Shown here: in pieces, positions 32,440 through 40,948 of the stretch | Numbering within the stretch: the first letter of the stretch is position 1 | Layout: every line of letters starts with the position of its first letter | From: an uncultured Pseudomonadota bacterium | GTDB taxonomy: Bacteria; Pseudomonadota; Alphaproteobacteria; RF32; CAG-239 | Length of the DNA: 44,042 bases | NCBI GenBank assembly: GCA_902763155.1 | Contig: CACWQS010000008.1 | Location: 1-44,042 of the forward strand | Direction of reading: 5' to 3' | Notes under the pieces: generated by a model | Told to the model about the DNA's origin: nothing | The model's database searches: none | The model's input: the letters and a program-made list of their open reading frames with translations, nothing else | Made by a program: the position numbers and the translations under genes

Positions 32440-33642
32440 TTATAAAGAATTTTTAATTTGTTCGGCAAGCTGCTCTATTTCCGCCAGTTGCGCTTCTGTT
32501 AACGCCGATTTTACAGATATATTCGGCTCAATAAATGTGCAATTTTTGAGCTTAGCCAGTTCTTCTCGCATTTGCTTGCCGGCCATAGCCGCCCAAGTTC
32601 CGTTATCGATGGTGGCAATTATGCGGTTTTGCAAATTGTGCGCCGTAATATCGCGCAACAAATTATCCATATTTACAAAAATGCCGGCATTATAAGTAAC
32701 CGCGGCAAAAACCAGATGACTGTATTGAAAGGCATTGGCAATAATATACGAAGCGTGAGTTTGCGAAACATCAAACATTTTGATATTTTTCACGCCTTTG
32801 TCGGCCAATTTGCTTGCTAAAATTTCAGCGGCATTCTGCGTATTACCATAAATAGATCCGTAAGTAATAACCACACCTTTTTCTTCCGGCTCATAAGCCG
32901 CCCATTTAGCGTATTTTTCAATAAACCAAGCCAAATTATCTCGCCAAATAAAACCGTGCAAAGGGCAGATACGGGCAATTTCCAAACCGCTTGCTTTGTT
33001 TAATAATGCTTGCACTTGCGGACCGTATTTTCCGACAATGTTGGTGTAGTAGCGACGTGCTTCGCTTAAATAATCGCGCTCAAAATCAACTTCATCGGCA
33101 AAGATATTACCGTTCAGCGCCCCAAACGTCCCGAAAGCATCAGCCGAAAACAGTGTTTTCTCGGTTTCATCATAAGTAACCATCACTTCCGGCCAGTGCA
33201 CCATCGGCGCCATAATAAAGCGCAAAGTATGCTTGCCGGTATTAAGAACATCTCCCTCTTTGACCAAGATACATTGTTGTTCCGGTAGATTAAGGGCAAA
33301 GAATTGCCCAATCATCTTCTTTGTTTGCGCATTACACACGATTTTAGCGTTGGGATAAATTTTCAACAAATTGGCAATTTCTGCACAATGGTCCGGCTCC
33401 ATGTGGTTAACAATGACATAATCCAGCGTTCGACCGTTCAACGCAAATTGCAAATTTTCAAAGAATTGCTTACTGACGGACGAATCAACCGTATCCAGCA
33501 ATACCGTTTTTTCATCATTGAGTAAATATGAGTTATAAGAAATACCAAGTGGAATCGGATAGACATTTTCAAACAACGCCAAGCGGCGGTCGCTTGCTCC
33601 TATCCAAGTTAAATCCGCGCTGATTTTCCGAGTATTATACAT
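32440..33642 (-). CDS. fprA: A-type flavodiiron protein (O2/NO reductase)
   Basis: 400 residues from the ATG at 33642, which has AGGAGAG at the right distance; the open frame continues 37 codons upstream without support. The N-terminal beta-lactamase-like diiron domain has N-H-M-E-P-D-H near 80, V-H-W-P-E-V near 148, S-A-D-A-F-G and P-L-H-G-F-I-W; all expected iron ligands are present. The C-terminal flavodoxin domain begins at about 255 (V-V-I-T-Y-G-S-I-Y-G-N-T-Q). Such proteins reduce O2 to water or NO to N2O and protect anaerobes. No rubredoxin gene is adjacent. Confidence 0.94.
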   Translation of the reverse strand: MYNTRKISADLTWIGASDRRLALFENVYPIPLGISYNSYLLNDEKTVLLDTVDSSVSKQFFENLQFALNGRTLDYVIVNHMEPDHCAEIANLLKIYPNAKIVCNAQTKKMIGQFFALNLPEQQCILVKEGDVLNTGKHTLRFIMAPMVHWPEVMVTYDETEKTLFSADAFGTFGALNGNIFADEVDFERDYLSEARRYYTNIVGKYGPQVQALLNKASGLEIARICPLHGFIWRDNLAWFIEKYAKWAAYEPEEKGVVITYGSIYGNTQNAAEILASKLADKGVKNIKMFDVSQTHASYIIANAFQYSHLVFAAVTYNAGIFVNMDNLLRDITAHNLQNRIIATIDNGTWAAMAGKQMREELAKLKNCTFIEPNISVKSALTEAQLAEIEQLAEQIKNSL

Positions 33643-33700
33643 TTTATCTCTCCTGTTGTTATAATGAAGAAATATAATGTGCCATAATGTTATCGTCAAC

Positions 33701-33727
33701 AAAAAAAGCTGCCCGAAAGCAGCTTTA
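33701..33727 (-). terminator. Terminator of the orphan membrane gene pair
   Basis: AAAGCTGC/GCAGCTTT with a CCGAAA loop; the A-run at 33701-33707 is the T-run on the minus strand. Confidence 0.75.
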
Positions 33728-33730
33728 ATA

Positions 33731-34048
33731 TTATTCATTTTTTTTAAGATCAAATATCCACGATACTAACGCTGATAAGCAAGCTCCAATCAAGCCGGTA
33801 ATTACCGTTATTACTAACGAGAAGACTAGATTAAAGAAATATCCCAACACGTCTATCCAGTCGGTGATAAACCATAGGGTGATATCGGCAATTAGCATAA
33901 GACGCATCAGCGTTTGCAATTTTGGATGTTTGGGACATTTGAAATCCAAATCTGTATCTGTGAAATACATTAAGATTCCCAAAACAAATGCCAATCCTAT
34001 AATGGCAATGGTTTGCCATGATTGTAAGAAAAAATTATAAAGTGCCAT
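33731..34048 (-). CDS. Orphan small membrane protein
   Basis: 105 residues with three hydrophobic segments (about 12-28, 46-60, 68-97) and a short charged end (D-L-K-K-N-E). Not recognised. No Shine-Dalgarno precedes the ATG (CTTAAGAATT). It follows the 164-residue membrane gene by about 60 bases, a gap containing a hairpin (GGCGATGAGGT/ACATCTTATCGCC), and is followed by a terminator. The two genes appear to form one unit. Confidence 0.65.
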   Translation of the reverse strand: MALYNFFLQSWQTIAIIGLAFVLGILMYFTDTDLDFKCPKHPKLQTLMRLMLIADITLWFITDWIDVLGYFFNLVFSLVITVITGLIGACLSALVSWIFDLKKNE

Positions 34049-34108
34049 AATTCTTAAGTTTTTATTGGAGCGGCGATAAGATGTTTTTCAACCTCATCGC
34101 CACCGATT

Positions 34109-34603
34109 TTACACGTGGTCAGGAACATTGGCTAATTTTTGTTCCATTGTCGGCTCTTTTACATCAGGATTATATTTCTTCTCCTGCTGATAGATACCAT
34201 AGTCTCGTGCTCCGCTTGCAGTGAACATCACAGCTAACGACACAATCAAACCCCACCAGTCAATCTCGCGCGAGGTAATGTCATAAATGTATAAAATACA
34301 ATTATTGATATAACCAAGGACGAGGAACCAGCCGATGGCGGGAATCCAAATCTTGTTGCTCAAAAAGCCTTTAGCGGCAGAGCTGCTCTCCAAGATAGGC
34401 CCCAGATGAATGAACTTTCGCAAAAGCACATCACGCAAACCACCCCATCCGACCATAATGGCAAACGAGATTATCAAATACTCCCAAGGAACAACCTTGG
34501 ATTCTATCCACGGATAGACGGCACAATTACAGAGAAAGCCTGCGGCTATCACTGCTCCCAGTGCGGGAATCCACATACGGGATTTCTTAATTCTTATCTT
34601 CAT
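34109..34603 (-). CDS. Orphan membrane protein with an internal duplication
   Basis: 164 residues. Residues 10-58 and 85-134 are two copies of one unit: M-W-I-P-A-L-G ... G-F-L-C-N-C-A-V-Y-P-W ... I-I-S-F-A-I-M-V ... R-D and I-W-I-P-A-I-G ... G-Y-I-N-N-C-I-L-Y ... I-V-S-L-A-V-M-F ... R-D. Each unit has two membrane segments joined by a short acidic loop. The layout slightly recalls phage or gene-transfer-agent holins with three segments, but that is weak. No Shine-Dalgarno (TTTTTAAGATTT before ATG). Confidence 0.65.
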   Translation of the reverse strand: MKIRIKKSRMWIPALGAVIAAGFLCNCAVYPWIESKVVPWEYLIISFAIMVGWGGLRDVLLRKFIHLGPILESSSAAKGFLSNKIWIPAIGWFLVLGYINNCILYIYDITSREIDWWGLIVSLAVMFTASGARDYGIYQQEKKYNPDVKEPTMEQKLANVPDHV

Positions 34604-34632
34604 AAATCTTAAAAATTAGAGGTTTATGATTT

Positions 34633-34661
34633 AATCTACGATTTTTTGTATATTATGTCAA
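34633..34661 (-). promoter_or_regulatory. Promoter of the orphan membrane pair
   Basis: On the minus strand TTGACA, 17 bases, TAGATT, about 30 bases before the ATG at 34603. Confidence 0.7.
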
Positions 34662-34694
34662 GAAATATTTTAAAAAATGAAATAGCTGAATAAT

Positions 34695-35384
34695 TTAGGC
34701 CTGTTGCCACAAAAAGTCTGTTAGGGTTAAAATTTCACGACGGGCATATACGTCAGCCATCGCCATAGGGAAAACTTGCGGAAAGACAGCCATATCAGCG
34801 GCGCAATAACCGTCATTGATATGCTGGAAAGCCGAACGAAAATGTAAAGGCGATGCAACACGGAAACCATGACGTCTTGCCAGCTCACTCAATGTATCGC
34901 TGAAATCATCACTTGCCGCCGTCAACTGATCAGGTACCACAATCCAGTTCATATAAGGCGTTCCGTTAGCGGCATGTTGCTTTTTGGCTTGCCAAATTAC
35001 ATTGGCATAAGGGTGGTTAAGTCCCCAGTTTAAATCTTCACGTGTTGCCGCCACCGTAATCAGTGTATGTGCCAAAGCAAACAAAGCGGCATATCTTTGT
35101 GTATCAGTTGCCGCAATATCGGCAATAATTACCTTTTTTTCATTATTACTGAACGGAAACTCTTCGGCGCTTTGCAACAAATACGGAAAAGGCATTTTTA
35201 TTTTATATTTTTGGCACAAATCTCGCCGTTTTTGCATAAAATTTTGCACTGCAACATTGTCATTGGTCAAGAGTCCCACCTCATATCCGTCGCACCACAT
35301 CGCCGCCGCCAAATTCAGTGCCAATGTAGTTTTTCCGGTACCTTCGCGTGAACTGCTGATAACTATGACGGGAATCTCAGACAT
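34695..35384 (-). CDS. MipZ-like ParA-family ATPase
   Basis: 229 residues. A deviant Walker A, S-S-S-R-E-G-T-G-K-T-T-L-A-L-N-L-A, gives the ParA/MinD fold; Walker B region is V-I-I-A-D-I-A-A-T-D-T. The C-terminal part, W-I-V-V-P-D-Q-L followed by D-T-L-S-E-L-A-R-R-H-G-F-R-V, matches the late region of MipZ, which positions FtsZ in alphaproteobacteria. It is shorter than Caulobacter MipZ (about 270), and the usual K-G-G-x-G-K-S has become R-E-G-T-G-K-T. Assignment to MipZ rather than another ParA is likely, not certain. It follows the D,D-carboxypeptidase with a one-base overlap. Confidence 0.7.
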   Translation of the reverse strand: MSEIPVIVISSSREGTGKTTLALNLAAAMWCDGYEVGLLTNDNVAVQNFMQKRRDLCQKYKIKMPFPYLLQSAEEFPFSNNEKKVIIADIAATDTQRYAALFALAHTLITVAATREDLNWGLNHPYANVIWQAKKQHAANGTPYMNWIVVPDQLTAASDDFSDTLSELARRHGFRVASPLHFRSAFQHINDGYCAADMAVFPQVFPMAMADVYARREILTLTDFLWQQA

Positions 35385-36628
35385 TATTTTTGTGCCAATT
35401 TCATAGAATTATTGTCAGCTGTAACAAAACAAGATTTCTTTTGCCGTTTCATATTTGCGCATATTTTAGCTGCATCGTTCTTAGCTAATCCTACTACTTT
35501 AGAACGATACATTGTGCCGTTTGCTCCATTAACTTTCTCTACCGCAACATGATGCACAGCAAACTTTTTTGCCAAATTGTTTTTAACCGTTACAGCATAG
35601 TTCTTAGCCCGTTTATAATCGGAAAAGGAACCGACCTGAACGGCATATTTACCGCTATGCACTGCCGAAGCAACAATGGTAGATTTTGGTTGTTGCTGTT
35701 GTGATTCCCACCGAGTAGTGCTTGGCTTTGTCGGAGCCGGTTTAACAAGCGCCAACTTGGTCGATGCCTTCGGTGCAATACCTTTGCCTCCGTTAATTTC
35801 TTGGCTGAGCAGAGCCATATCAATTTTTTCTGATTGTTTAAGATGTTTTAAGCCTTTATCCATCATCAATGCGGCCTTTTTATCACGCTCGCCCCAATAT
35901 CTGTGTCCCATGGTTACGGCAATCACCCGCTTGTTATTGCGATGCGCCGAAGTAACAATATTGTATCCCGAAGCTGCGGTATAACCGGTCTTCATACCAT
36001 CGGCACCGGTAAAAGTGCTTAAAAGATGATTATGTCCGGTAATCGTGCGTCCCTGATAGCGAAAACTTTGTGCTGAAAACCACTTATAGTATTGCGGAAA
36101 ATGGTGATAAACCGCCATTGCTAAAGTTGCCATATCGCGTGCAGTTGATTTTTGTGCTGAATTTGGTAAACCTGAAGCATTTTTGAATGTGGTATTTTTC
36201 ATGCCTAATTTGTGCGCGGTTTGCGTCATCATTACGGCAAATTCGGCTTCACTTTTAGCAAAATGTTCGGCCAAAACAGTTGCGCAATCGTTGGCCGATT
36301 TTACAATAACCGCCATTACCGCATCTTTTACCGTAATAGTTGAGCCGGCGCGCACGCCAAGCTTAGAAGGCGAACGCCCTGCCGCCGTTTTAGAAACTTT
36401 TAAGCGGTCAGTAAGCTTTAATTTGCCACTCTCAAGTGCATGAAAAGTGATGTATAAAGTCATCAATTTTGTCAGTGACGCCGGATAGCGCAACTCGTCG
36501 GCATTTTGCTCATACATTACTTTACCGTCATCAGCATTCAACATAATTGACGACGTGGAAGCTCCGGCATTTACGGTATAAAGAAAATTAAACAACAAAC
36601 AACATAAAAACGCTAAATTTTTACCCAT
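35384..36628 (-). CDS. D-alanyl-D-alanine carboxypeptidase with C-terminal SPOR domain
   Basis: 414 residues. Signal peptide, then the S11 peptidase domain (about 25-260): S-L-T-K (SxxK), S-A-N (SxN) in V-K-S-A-N-D-C-A, and K-T-G in G-M-K-T-G-Y-T. A Pro/Lys/Ser linker follows and a SPOR domain from about 325 (Y-A-V-Q-V-G-S-F-S-D-Y-K-R-A), which binds denuded septal glycan. It would trim pentapeptides in the periplasm and be drawn to division sites. The mipZ-like gene begins within its stop codon (TAATG), linking septum placement and wall editing. Confidence 0.92.
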   Translation of the reverse strand: MGKNLAFLCCLLFNFLYTVNAGASTSSIMLNADDGKVMYEQNADELRYPASLTKLMTLYITFHALESGKLKLTDRLKVSKTAAGRSPSKLGVRAGSTITVKDAVMAVIVKSANDCATVLAEHFAKSEAEFAVMMTQTAHKLGMKNTTFKNASGLPNSAQKSTARDMATLAMAVYHHFPQYYKWFSAQSFRYQGRTITGHNHLLSTFTGADGMKTGYTAASGYNIVTSAHRNNKRVIAVTMGHRYWGERDKKAALMMDKGLKHLKQSEKIDMALLSQEINGGKGIAPKASTKLALVKPAPTKPSTTRWESQQQQPKSTIVASAVHSGKYAVQVGSFSDYKRAKNYAVTVKNNLAKKFAVHHVAVEKVNGANGTMYRSKVVGLAKNDAAKICANMKRQKKSCFVTADNNSMKLAQK

Positions 36629-36773
36629 TTTTTCCTCACATAATAACCATTTAATCCATTGTAGCGCCTAAATCGTAAAAAAAGGTTAACAAATGCGATT
36701 TAAAAGCTACACAAAAAGGTCAAAAAGAAAAACGCCGAAAGTAGATTTTTAGTTTTTTGACGAAAAATTTTGC

Positions 36774-36802
36774 TTGACTTCGATTTTTGGCAATGTTATA
36801 TT
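36774..36802 (+). promoter_or_regulatory. Sigma70 promoter of the orphan helical gene
   Basis: TTGACT, 17 bases, TATATT, about 48 bases before the ATG. Confidence 0.75.
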
Positions 36803-36850
36803 TAAGACAATGAATTTTATTATTAATTTAACCCCTAAAACAAGTTTGGT

Positions 36851-37231
36851 ATGGTGTATAATTTGGTTTTGAATGCTGTGAAGCAAGCTTTGCAGCTTCG
36901 GTCGCTCGAGCAGATGACCGACAACGATTTTAGCGAGTTAATGGAAGTTGTTTCTTTCCTGCAAAGACAGGAGCTTTCCAAGAAAGATGCAGCTGAGTTA
37001 GAAGAGTTGATACCGCAGGTCAGCGCTGAGCTGGATCGTCGGTGCTACCCGCAGACGGTGGTTGTGCTTTACGGCATTGATGCGAAGACGATTGAGGATA
37101 TTCGCAATATGTCGGAAAGGGATCGCTTGGCTCTACTCAACAGAGTGTTGCGCCGCCAAGAAAAGGCATCGGGGCAACCGGTTTCGGAAAAACAGCGTAA
37201 AGCTTTGAAAGATCTGATCTTAGCGCTATGA
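36851..37231 (+). CDS. Orphan helical protein, unknown
   Basis: 126 residues, strongly helical, charged, no Cys except one at about 62, no membrane segment. It contains N-D-F-S-E-L-M-E-V-V-S-F-L-Q-R-Q-E-L-S-K-K-D-A-A-E and a C-terminal L-L-N-R-V-L-R-R-Q-E-K-A-S-G-Q-P-V-S-E-K-Q-R-K-A-L. The end resembles the 42-residue orphan at 43543-43671 (L-T-A-S-E-K-S-T-L-Q-K-L) in its 'S-E-K then helix' pattern. No Shine-Dalgarno before ATG (AAACAAGTTTGGT). Own promoter and terminator. Function unknown. Confidence 0.65.
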   Translation: MVYNLVLNAVKQALQLRSLEQMTDNDFSELMEVVSFLQRQELSKKDAAELEELIPQVSAELDRRCYPQTVVVLYGIDAKTIEDIRNMSERDRLALLNRVLRRQEKASGQPVSEKQRKALKDLILAL

Positions 37232-37256
37232 GGCAAACAACATCACAACTTTTACA

Positions 37257-37280
37257 GGAGGCCGACAGGTCTCCTTTTTT
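37257..37280 (+). terminator. Terminator of the orphan helical gene
   Basis: GGAGGCC/GGTCTCC stem with a T-run, 26 bases after the stop codon. Confidence 0.75.
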
Positions 37281-37365
37281 GTTATGGTACAAAAATCCGG
37301 CATTAAAAATTCATAGAACGAGGCTAACAGTAATAATAAATTGCGATTAGTAGAGTAAATACGAA

Positions 37366-37414
37366 GAAGGTTTTTTCCGACGTGTACAACATAGTACATT
37401 AGGAAAAAACCTTC
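37366..37414. repeat. Long perfect inverted repeat downstream of rplA
   Basis: Arms GAAGGTTTTTTCC (37366-37378) and GGAAAAAACCTTC (37402-37414) are perfect; an inner TGTAC/GTACA adds a second stem. It lies 33 bases past the rplA stop and may terminate rplKA, but it lacks a T-run after the stem on either strand. Confidence 0.6.
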
Positions 37415-37446
37415 AAGTAGTTATTCGCTAAGCGCGATTTCTTCAA

Positions 37447-38130
37447 TTATAAGTTAGAAGAATCAACCTTAACACCCACCCCCATCGTCGAGCTTATAGA
37501 AATTTTCTTCATATAAGTTCCTTTAACGGTAGCAGGTTTAGCTTTTAATATTGTTTCAATGAACAATTTAGCATTATCATAGATTTGCTCATTGCTGAAC
37601 GAAGCTTTCGCCACACCGGCATGAACAATACCATTCTTTTCAACACGATATTGAACTTCTCCGGCCTTAGCATTTTTAACGGCAGTTGCCACATCGGCGG
37701 TAACTGTTCCGAGCTTCGGATTCGGCATCAAGCCTTTCGGACCCAAAACGCGAGCCACACGACCAGCCAAACCCATCATATCAGGAGTGGCAATGCAGCG
37801 ATCAAAGTCAATCTTGCCGGCCAAAATAGAATCTACCAAATTTTCGGCACCGACAATATCAGCACCGGCAGCTTTAGCTTCATCAGCCTTAGCATCTCTG
37901 GCAAAAACGGCCACGCGAACGGTTTTACCGTTACCATGCGGCAATTGGCAAACACCTCTGATCATTTGATCGGCGTGTTTCGGATCTACACCTAAGTTAA
38001 TTGCTAAATCGATGGTCTCATCAAATTTTGCAGTTGCATTTTCCTTAACGATGCTGATGGCATCTTTCAAGCTGTATGCTTGATTTTTATCAAGGTTTTT
38101 ATACGCATTTACTAATCTCTTTCCGCTCAT
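37447..38130 (-). CDS. rplA: 50S ribosomal protein uL1
   Basis: 227 residues. Typical strings are [32 protein letters not shown]-class segment [34 protein letters not shown] and [15 protein letters not shown]1 forms the ribosomal stalk that moves E-site tRNA and usually represses its own operon. GGAG precedes ATG; it begins four bases after rplK. The usual followers rplJ and rplL are absent. Confidence 0.97.
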   Translation of the reverse strand: MSGKRLVNAYKNLDKNQAYSLKDAISIVKENATAKFDETIDLAINLGVDPKHADQMIRGVCQLPHGNGKTVRVAVFARDAKADEAKAAGADIVGAENLVDSILAGKIDFDRCIATPDMMGLAGRVARVLGPKGLMPNPKLGTVTADVATAVKNAKAGEVQYRVEKNGIVHAGVAKASFSNEQIYDNAKLFIETILKAKPATVKGTYMKKISISSTMGVGVKVDSSNL

Positions 38131-38134
38131 CGAC

Positions 38135-38572
38135 TTACTCCGTTACCTTAATACCCATTGAAACAGCTTGCCCTTTAACCATGTTCATAGCCGATTCAAC
38201 TGTTGAGCAGTTCAAATCCGGCAATTTAGTGGTGGCAATTTCTTTCACCTGAGCCATTGTGATTTGGCCGGCAACCGATTTACCCGGTTCTTTTGAAGCC
38301 GACTGAACACCGGCAGCTTTCTTAATCAAATAAGAAACCGGCGGCAATTTGGTGATGAACGTAAAGCTTTTATCATCATAAGCAGTGATGATAACCGGTA
38401 CCGGAATTCCCGGCTCCATTTTTTGCGTTTGCGCATTAAATGCTTTACAAAATTCCATAATATTCAAGCCTTTTTGACCCAAAGCAGGACCTACCGGCGG
38501 AGACGGATTTGCCTTTCCCGCAGGTATTTGCAGCTTGATAAGACCTAAAATTTTCTTTTTAGATTTAGCCAT
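38135..38572 (-). CDS. rplK: 50S ribosomal protein uL11
   Basis: 145 residues. [32 protein letters not shown] is unmistakable. L11 forms the GTPase-associated centre with 23S rRNA. The normal upstream genes secE and nusG are not here; instead the leader region and tRNA-Lys lie upstream. A promoter candidate on the minus strand is TTGCAT-N16-TATACA near 38694-38721. Confidence 0.97.
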   Translation of the reverse strand: MAKSKKKILGLIKLQIPAGKANPSPPVGPALGQKGLNIMEFCKAFNAQTQKMEPGIPVPVIITAYDDKSFTFITKLPPVSYLIKKAAGVQSASKEPGKSVAGQITMAQVKEIATTKLPDLNCSTVESAMNMVKGQAVSMGIKVTE

Positions 38573-38594
38573 TTTAATACCTCTTTCTTTAAGG

Positions 38595-38629
38595 TTTTGT
38601 GGTTCGGCGATGGCTCACCCCCCACAAAA
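38595..38629 (-). promoter_or_regulatory. Leader hairpin of rplKA, possible L1 autoregulatory site
   Basis: In the rplK leader, CCACAAAA and TTTTGTGG form an 8-bp stem enclosing GGGGTGAGCCATCGCC, with a small inner GGTG/CGCC stem. It lies about 20 bases before the ATG. L1 operons are commonly autoregulated at a leader structure; that this is the site is inference. Confidence 0.4.
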
Positions 38630-38772
38630 TTATTAACACAAACAATATTGAAACACGACGATAAACACATCGATTTGTCTCAAATTGCCTGTTTTGTATA
38701 GCACAATATTCTGAAAATGCAAGCAATTTTTTGAGATAAGTTTGTTTTTTCAAAAAAAAATTAAAAAAGTTG

Positions 38773-38801
38773 TTGCAAAATAATTTTTTATGCTCTATAC
38801 A
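38773..38801 (+). promoter_or_regulatory. Promoter of tRNA-Lys (CTT)
   Basis: TTGCAA, 17 bases, TATACA, 20 bases before the tRNA. Confidence 0.65.
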
Positions 38802-38821
38802 ATCTTTGTCTTAGTGATTAT

Positions 38822-38898
38822 GCGTGCGTAGCTCAGTTGGCTAGAGCAACTGACTCTTAATCAGTGGGTCCAGGGTTCGAATCCCTGCGCGCGTACCA
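38822..38898 (+). tRNA. tRNA-Lys (CTT)
   Basis: Anticodon loop CTCTTAA giving CTT, D-arm TAGCTCAGTTGGCTAGAG, T-loop TTCGAAT, encoded CCA. The acceptor GCGTGCG/CGCGCGT has a G-T at 1-72, unusual for this position. Together with tRNA-Lys(TTT) it covers both Lys codons. Confidence 0.92.
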
Positions 38899-39120
38899 GA
38901 TAATAAAAAGCACCGTCCTCAAGGGCGGTGTTTTTTTATTATCATCGCGCAGTAAGGGATAAGAACCATGGAGAAAAGGGTTCAACGACGAAAGAGAGGC
39001 AGACGGAAGTATGCCGGTGAGGCGATGAGCCGAGCGAAAGAGGAGAACGAAGCGAAGCGCCGTTAATCCTAAAGCGCGTACCAGATAATAAAAAGCACCG
39101 TCCTCAAGGGCGGTGTTTTT
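38899..39120. repeat. tRNA-tail element C (tRNA-Lys CTT)
   Basis: The terminator (GCACCG/CGGTGT, about 38910-38932) has outer arms GATAATAAAA and TTTATTATC. The far arm leads into 38938-38971, which on the minus strand reads GGTTCTTATCCCTTACTGCGCG where the tRNA has GGTTCGAATCCCTGCGCGCG: an inverted degenerate tail. A spacer (38972-39064) carries, on the minus strand, the shared core (38978-39021). At 39065-39083 the tRNA tail recurs in direct orientation, and 47 bases (39074-39120) are identical to 38889-38935, covering acceptor end, CCA and terminator. No gene lies in the 359 bases before the next ORF. Confidence 0.8.
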
Positions 39121-39257
39121 GTTGATGCGAGCATTTTATAAAAACATTATTCCCAAATTTCCTAATTGTTTGAATGCACAATTTTTGAACTTGTAAAAAT
39201 AATCTTGCAAAACATTGTTATTTTTGTATCCTTAAAAAAACAACCAAGGAGTTAAAT

Positions 39258-40661
39258 ATGTCAATTTTAGCCACAATGTCTATTCTTGCTGCCGTTGCCG
39301 TTCCTCATCCGCCGCTTATTTTTCCAGAGGTAGGAGCCGGAAAAGAGCAAGCCATTCAAAGAACCATTGATTCGTATCGCGAAGCTATGAAGTTTGTTGC
39401 CTCATTTGAGCCGGATACAATAATCTTAACCACACCTCATTCCGAACTTTACGGAGATTACTTTCATATATCCGGCGGTAGTGGTGCTGATGGAAATTTT
39501 CAAAAGTTTGGCGCCCCGCAAGTTAAAATACACGCTGATTATGATAGTGAATTCGTCAACGAGTTGGAAAAACTCTGCACAGAGCGCAATTTTGCCTGTG
39601 GTACAAAAGGAGAACTTGATCCTCAATTAGATCACGCCTCAATTGTTCCGTTGCGTTTTTTGAATGAAGTGTGGCCAAAATATAAGGTAGTGCGTATCGG
39701 ACTTTCGGGACAGTCATTACTGAAACACTATCAAATGGGGCAAATGATAAGAGAGGTTTCGGATAAACTCGGCAGACGTGCAGTATTCGTGGCAAGCGGA
39801 GACCTGTCACATAAGTTAACAATAGACGGACCTTACGGATTTGCTTTTGAAGGGCCGGTGTTTGACAAGAGAATTACCAAGGCGCTTGATAGCGGTGATT
39901 TTGCCGATTTAATGGAATTTAAGCCCGAATTCCTCAAAGCTGCCGCAGAATGTGGCCATCGTTCTTTTGTGATTATGGCCGGTGCGCTCGACGGCAAAGC
40001 GGTAGAAAGCAAATTGCTTTCTTATGAGGGACCTTTCGGCGTGGGCTATGGCGTGGCTCAATTTAAGGTTGGAGCAGATGACGAAGAACGTCTTTTTGGT
40101 GAGAAATATACGCAAAAAAGGCAAGAGGAAATTACCGCCCGCCGTAAAAAAGAAGACAGCTTGGTACAATGGGCGCGTCGCTGTGTGGAAACCTTTGTAA
40201 AAACGGGGAAACCGATAGAATTTCCAATTGATTTGCCGGCGGAACTTATGCAAACCAAAGCCGGAGTTTTTGTAACCTTAAAAGAAAACGGCGAGCTTCG
40301 AGGTTGCATAGGCACTTTTGAGGCAACCAAAGAAAATATAGCCCAAGAAATTTGGCACAATGCCATTTCGGCTTGTTCTAAAGATCCTCGTTTTTCTCCG
40401 GTTCGTCCGGATGAACTGGACGATATTGTGTATAGTGTTGATGTTCTGACTACACCAAAGCCGGTAAAAGATGTTGCGGCACTTAATCCGAAAGTTGATG
40501 GAATCATTGTGCAAAGTGGTGCCAAAAGGGGGCTGTTACTCCCCGATATCGAGGGAGTTGATACGTTAGACCAGCAAATTTCCATCGCCAAGCAAAAGGG
40601 TGGAATAGCTCCTGATGAAGAAGTGCAACTGTTTTATTTTCAAGTAAAAAGACATCATTGA
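39258..40661 (+). CDS. AmmeMemoRadiSam system protein, fused B and A domains (MEMO1/LigB-like plus AMMECR1)
   Basis: 467 residues. The N-terminal half (about 10-270) is the MEMO/LigB-like dioxygenase fold: A-V-P-H-P-P-L-I, I-L-T-T-P-H-S, D-H-A-S-I-V-P-L and V-A-S-G-D-L-S-H-K supply the usual His positions. The C-terminal AMMECR1 domain (about 290-467) has G-V-F-V-T-L, G-E-L-R-G-C-I-G-T-F, S-A-C-S-K-D-P-R-F-S-P-V and L-L-L-P-D. The two proteins are widely found with a radical SAM partner (AmmeMemoRadiSam), which is not within this window. Biochemical role is unknown. AAGGAG at 39246-39251 supports the ATG at 39258; ATG at 39276 is a lesser choice. Confidence 0.9.
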   Translation: MSILATMSILAAVAVPHPPLIFPEVGAGKEQAIQRTIDSYREAMKFVASFEPDTIILTTPHSELYGDYFHISGGSGADGNFQKFGAPQVKIHADYDSEFVNELEKLCTERNFACGTKGELDPQLDHASIVPLRFLNEVWPKYKVVRIGLSGQSLLKHYQMGQMIREVSDKLGRRAVFVASGDLSHKLTIDGPYGFAFEGPVFDKRITKALDSGDFADLMEFKPEFLKAAAECGHRSFVIMAGALDGKAVESKLLSYEGPFGVGYGVAQFKVGADDEERLFGEKYTQKRQEEITARRKKEDSLVQWARRCVETFVKTGKPIEFPIDLPAELMQTKAGVFVTLKENGELRGCIGTFEATKENIAQEIWHNAISACSKDPRFSPVRPDELDDIVYSVDVLTTPKPVKDVAALNPKVDGIIVQSGAKRGLLLPDIEGVDTLDQQISIAKQKGGIAPDEEVQLFYFQVKRHH

Positions 40662-40689
40662 TGTTATAAAGGGGATTTAACCGTTCGGT

Positions 40690-40801
40690 GCTGTCACAAA
40701 ATCCCTCATCCTCTAGGCGGCAACTCTCCGAACGGCTGGTTCAAGTCCAATGATGGAGCAACCCAAAACGCCCCCGAAAAAGGGGACGTGTTTTTGGCTG
40801 C
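40690..40801. repeat. Partial tail element and left 37-base direct repeat
   Basis: CCGTTCGG and CCGAACGG enclose about 45 bases, followed by a T-arm-like GGTTCAAGTCC and a terminator hairpin. The part GCAACTCTCCGAACGGC resembles GCAACTCCCCGAACCGC in element D. Bases 40765-40801 are identical to 42027-42063. The 339-base region between the AMMECR1 gene and the next ORF contains only this, two more hairpins and AT-rich sequence. Confidence 0.6.
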
Positions 40802-40899
40802 ACGCAGTGGACAGTGACGCAACTTTTACAAGCTCATCGCAAGGAAGTTGTGGCAATTAAAGAGCAGATACGGTATGTTAGGGAAACACTTACAAAAAA

Positions 40900-40920
40900 T
40901 GCCCCACCGAAAAGGTGGGG
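40900..40920 (-). terminator. GC-rich hairpin, terminator on the minus strand
   Basis: GCCCCACC/GGTGGGGT with a GAAAA loop; the A-run at 40894-40899 gives a T-run on the minus strand. Confidence 0.6.
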
Positions 40921-40948
40921 TATGGGGCTTGAAAAAATAAAAAAAGAA

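Noticed and set aside
33642..33753. 37-residue extension of the flavodiiron protein
   Set aside because: It crosses a terminator of the upstream gene pair, and AGGAGAG serves the ATG at 33642.
40690..40765. Possible complete tRNA ending in GGTTCAAGTCC ... GATGGAGCAACC
   Set aside because: Only the T-arm resembles a tRNA. No matching 5' acceptor strand, D-arm or anticodon arm can be fitted; it is better read as part of a tail element. tmRNA and SRP RNA were also considered and do not fit.
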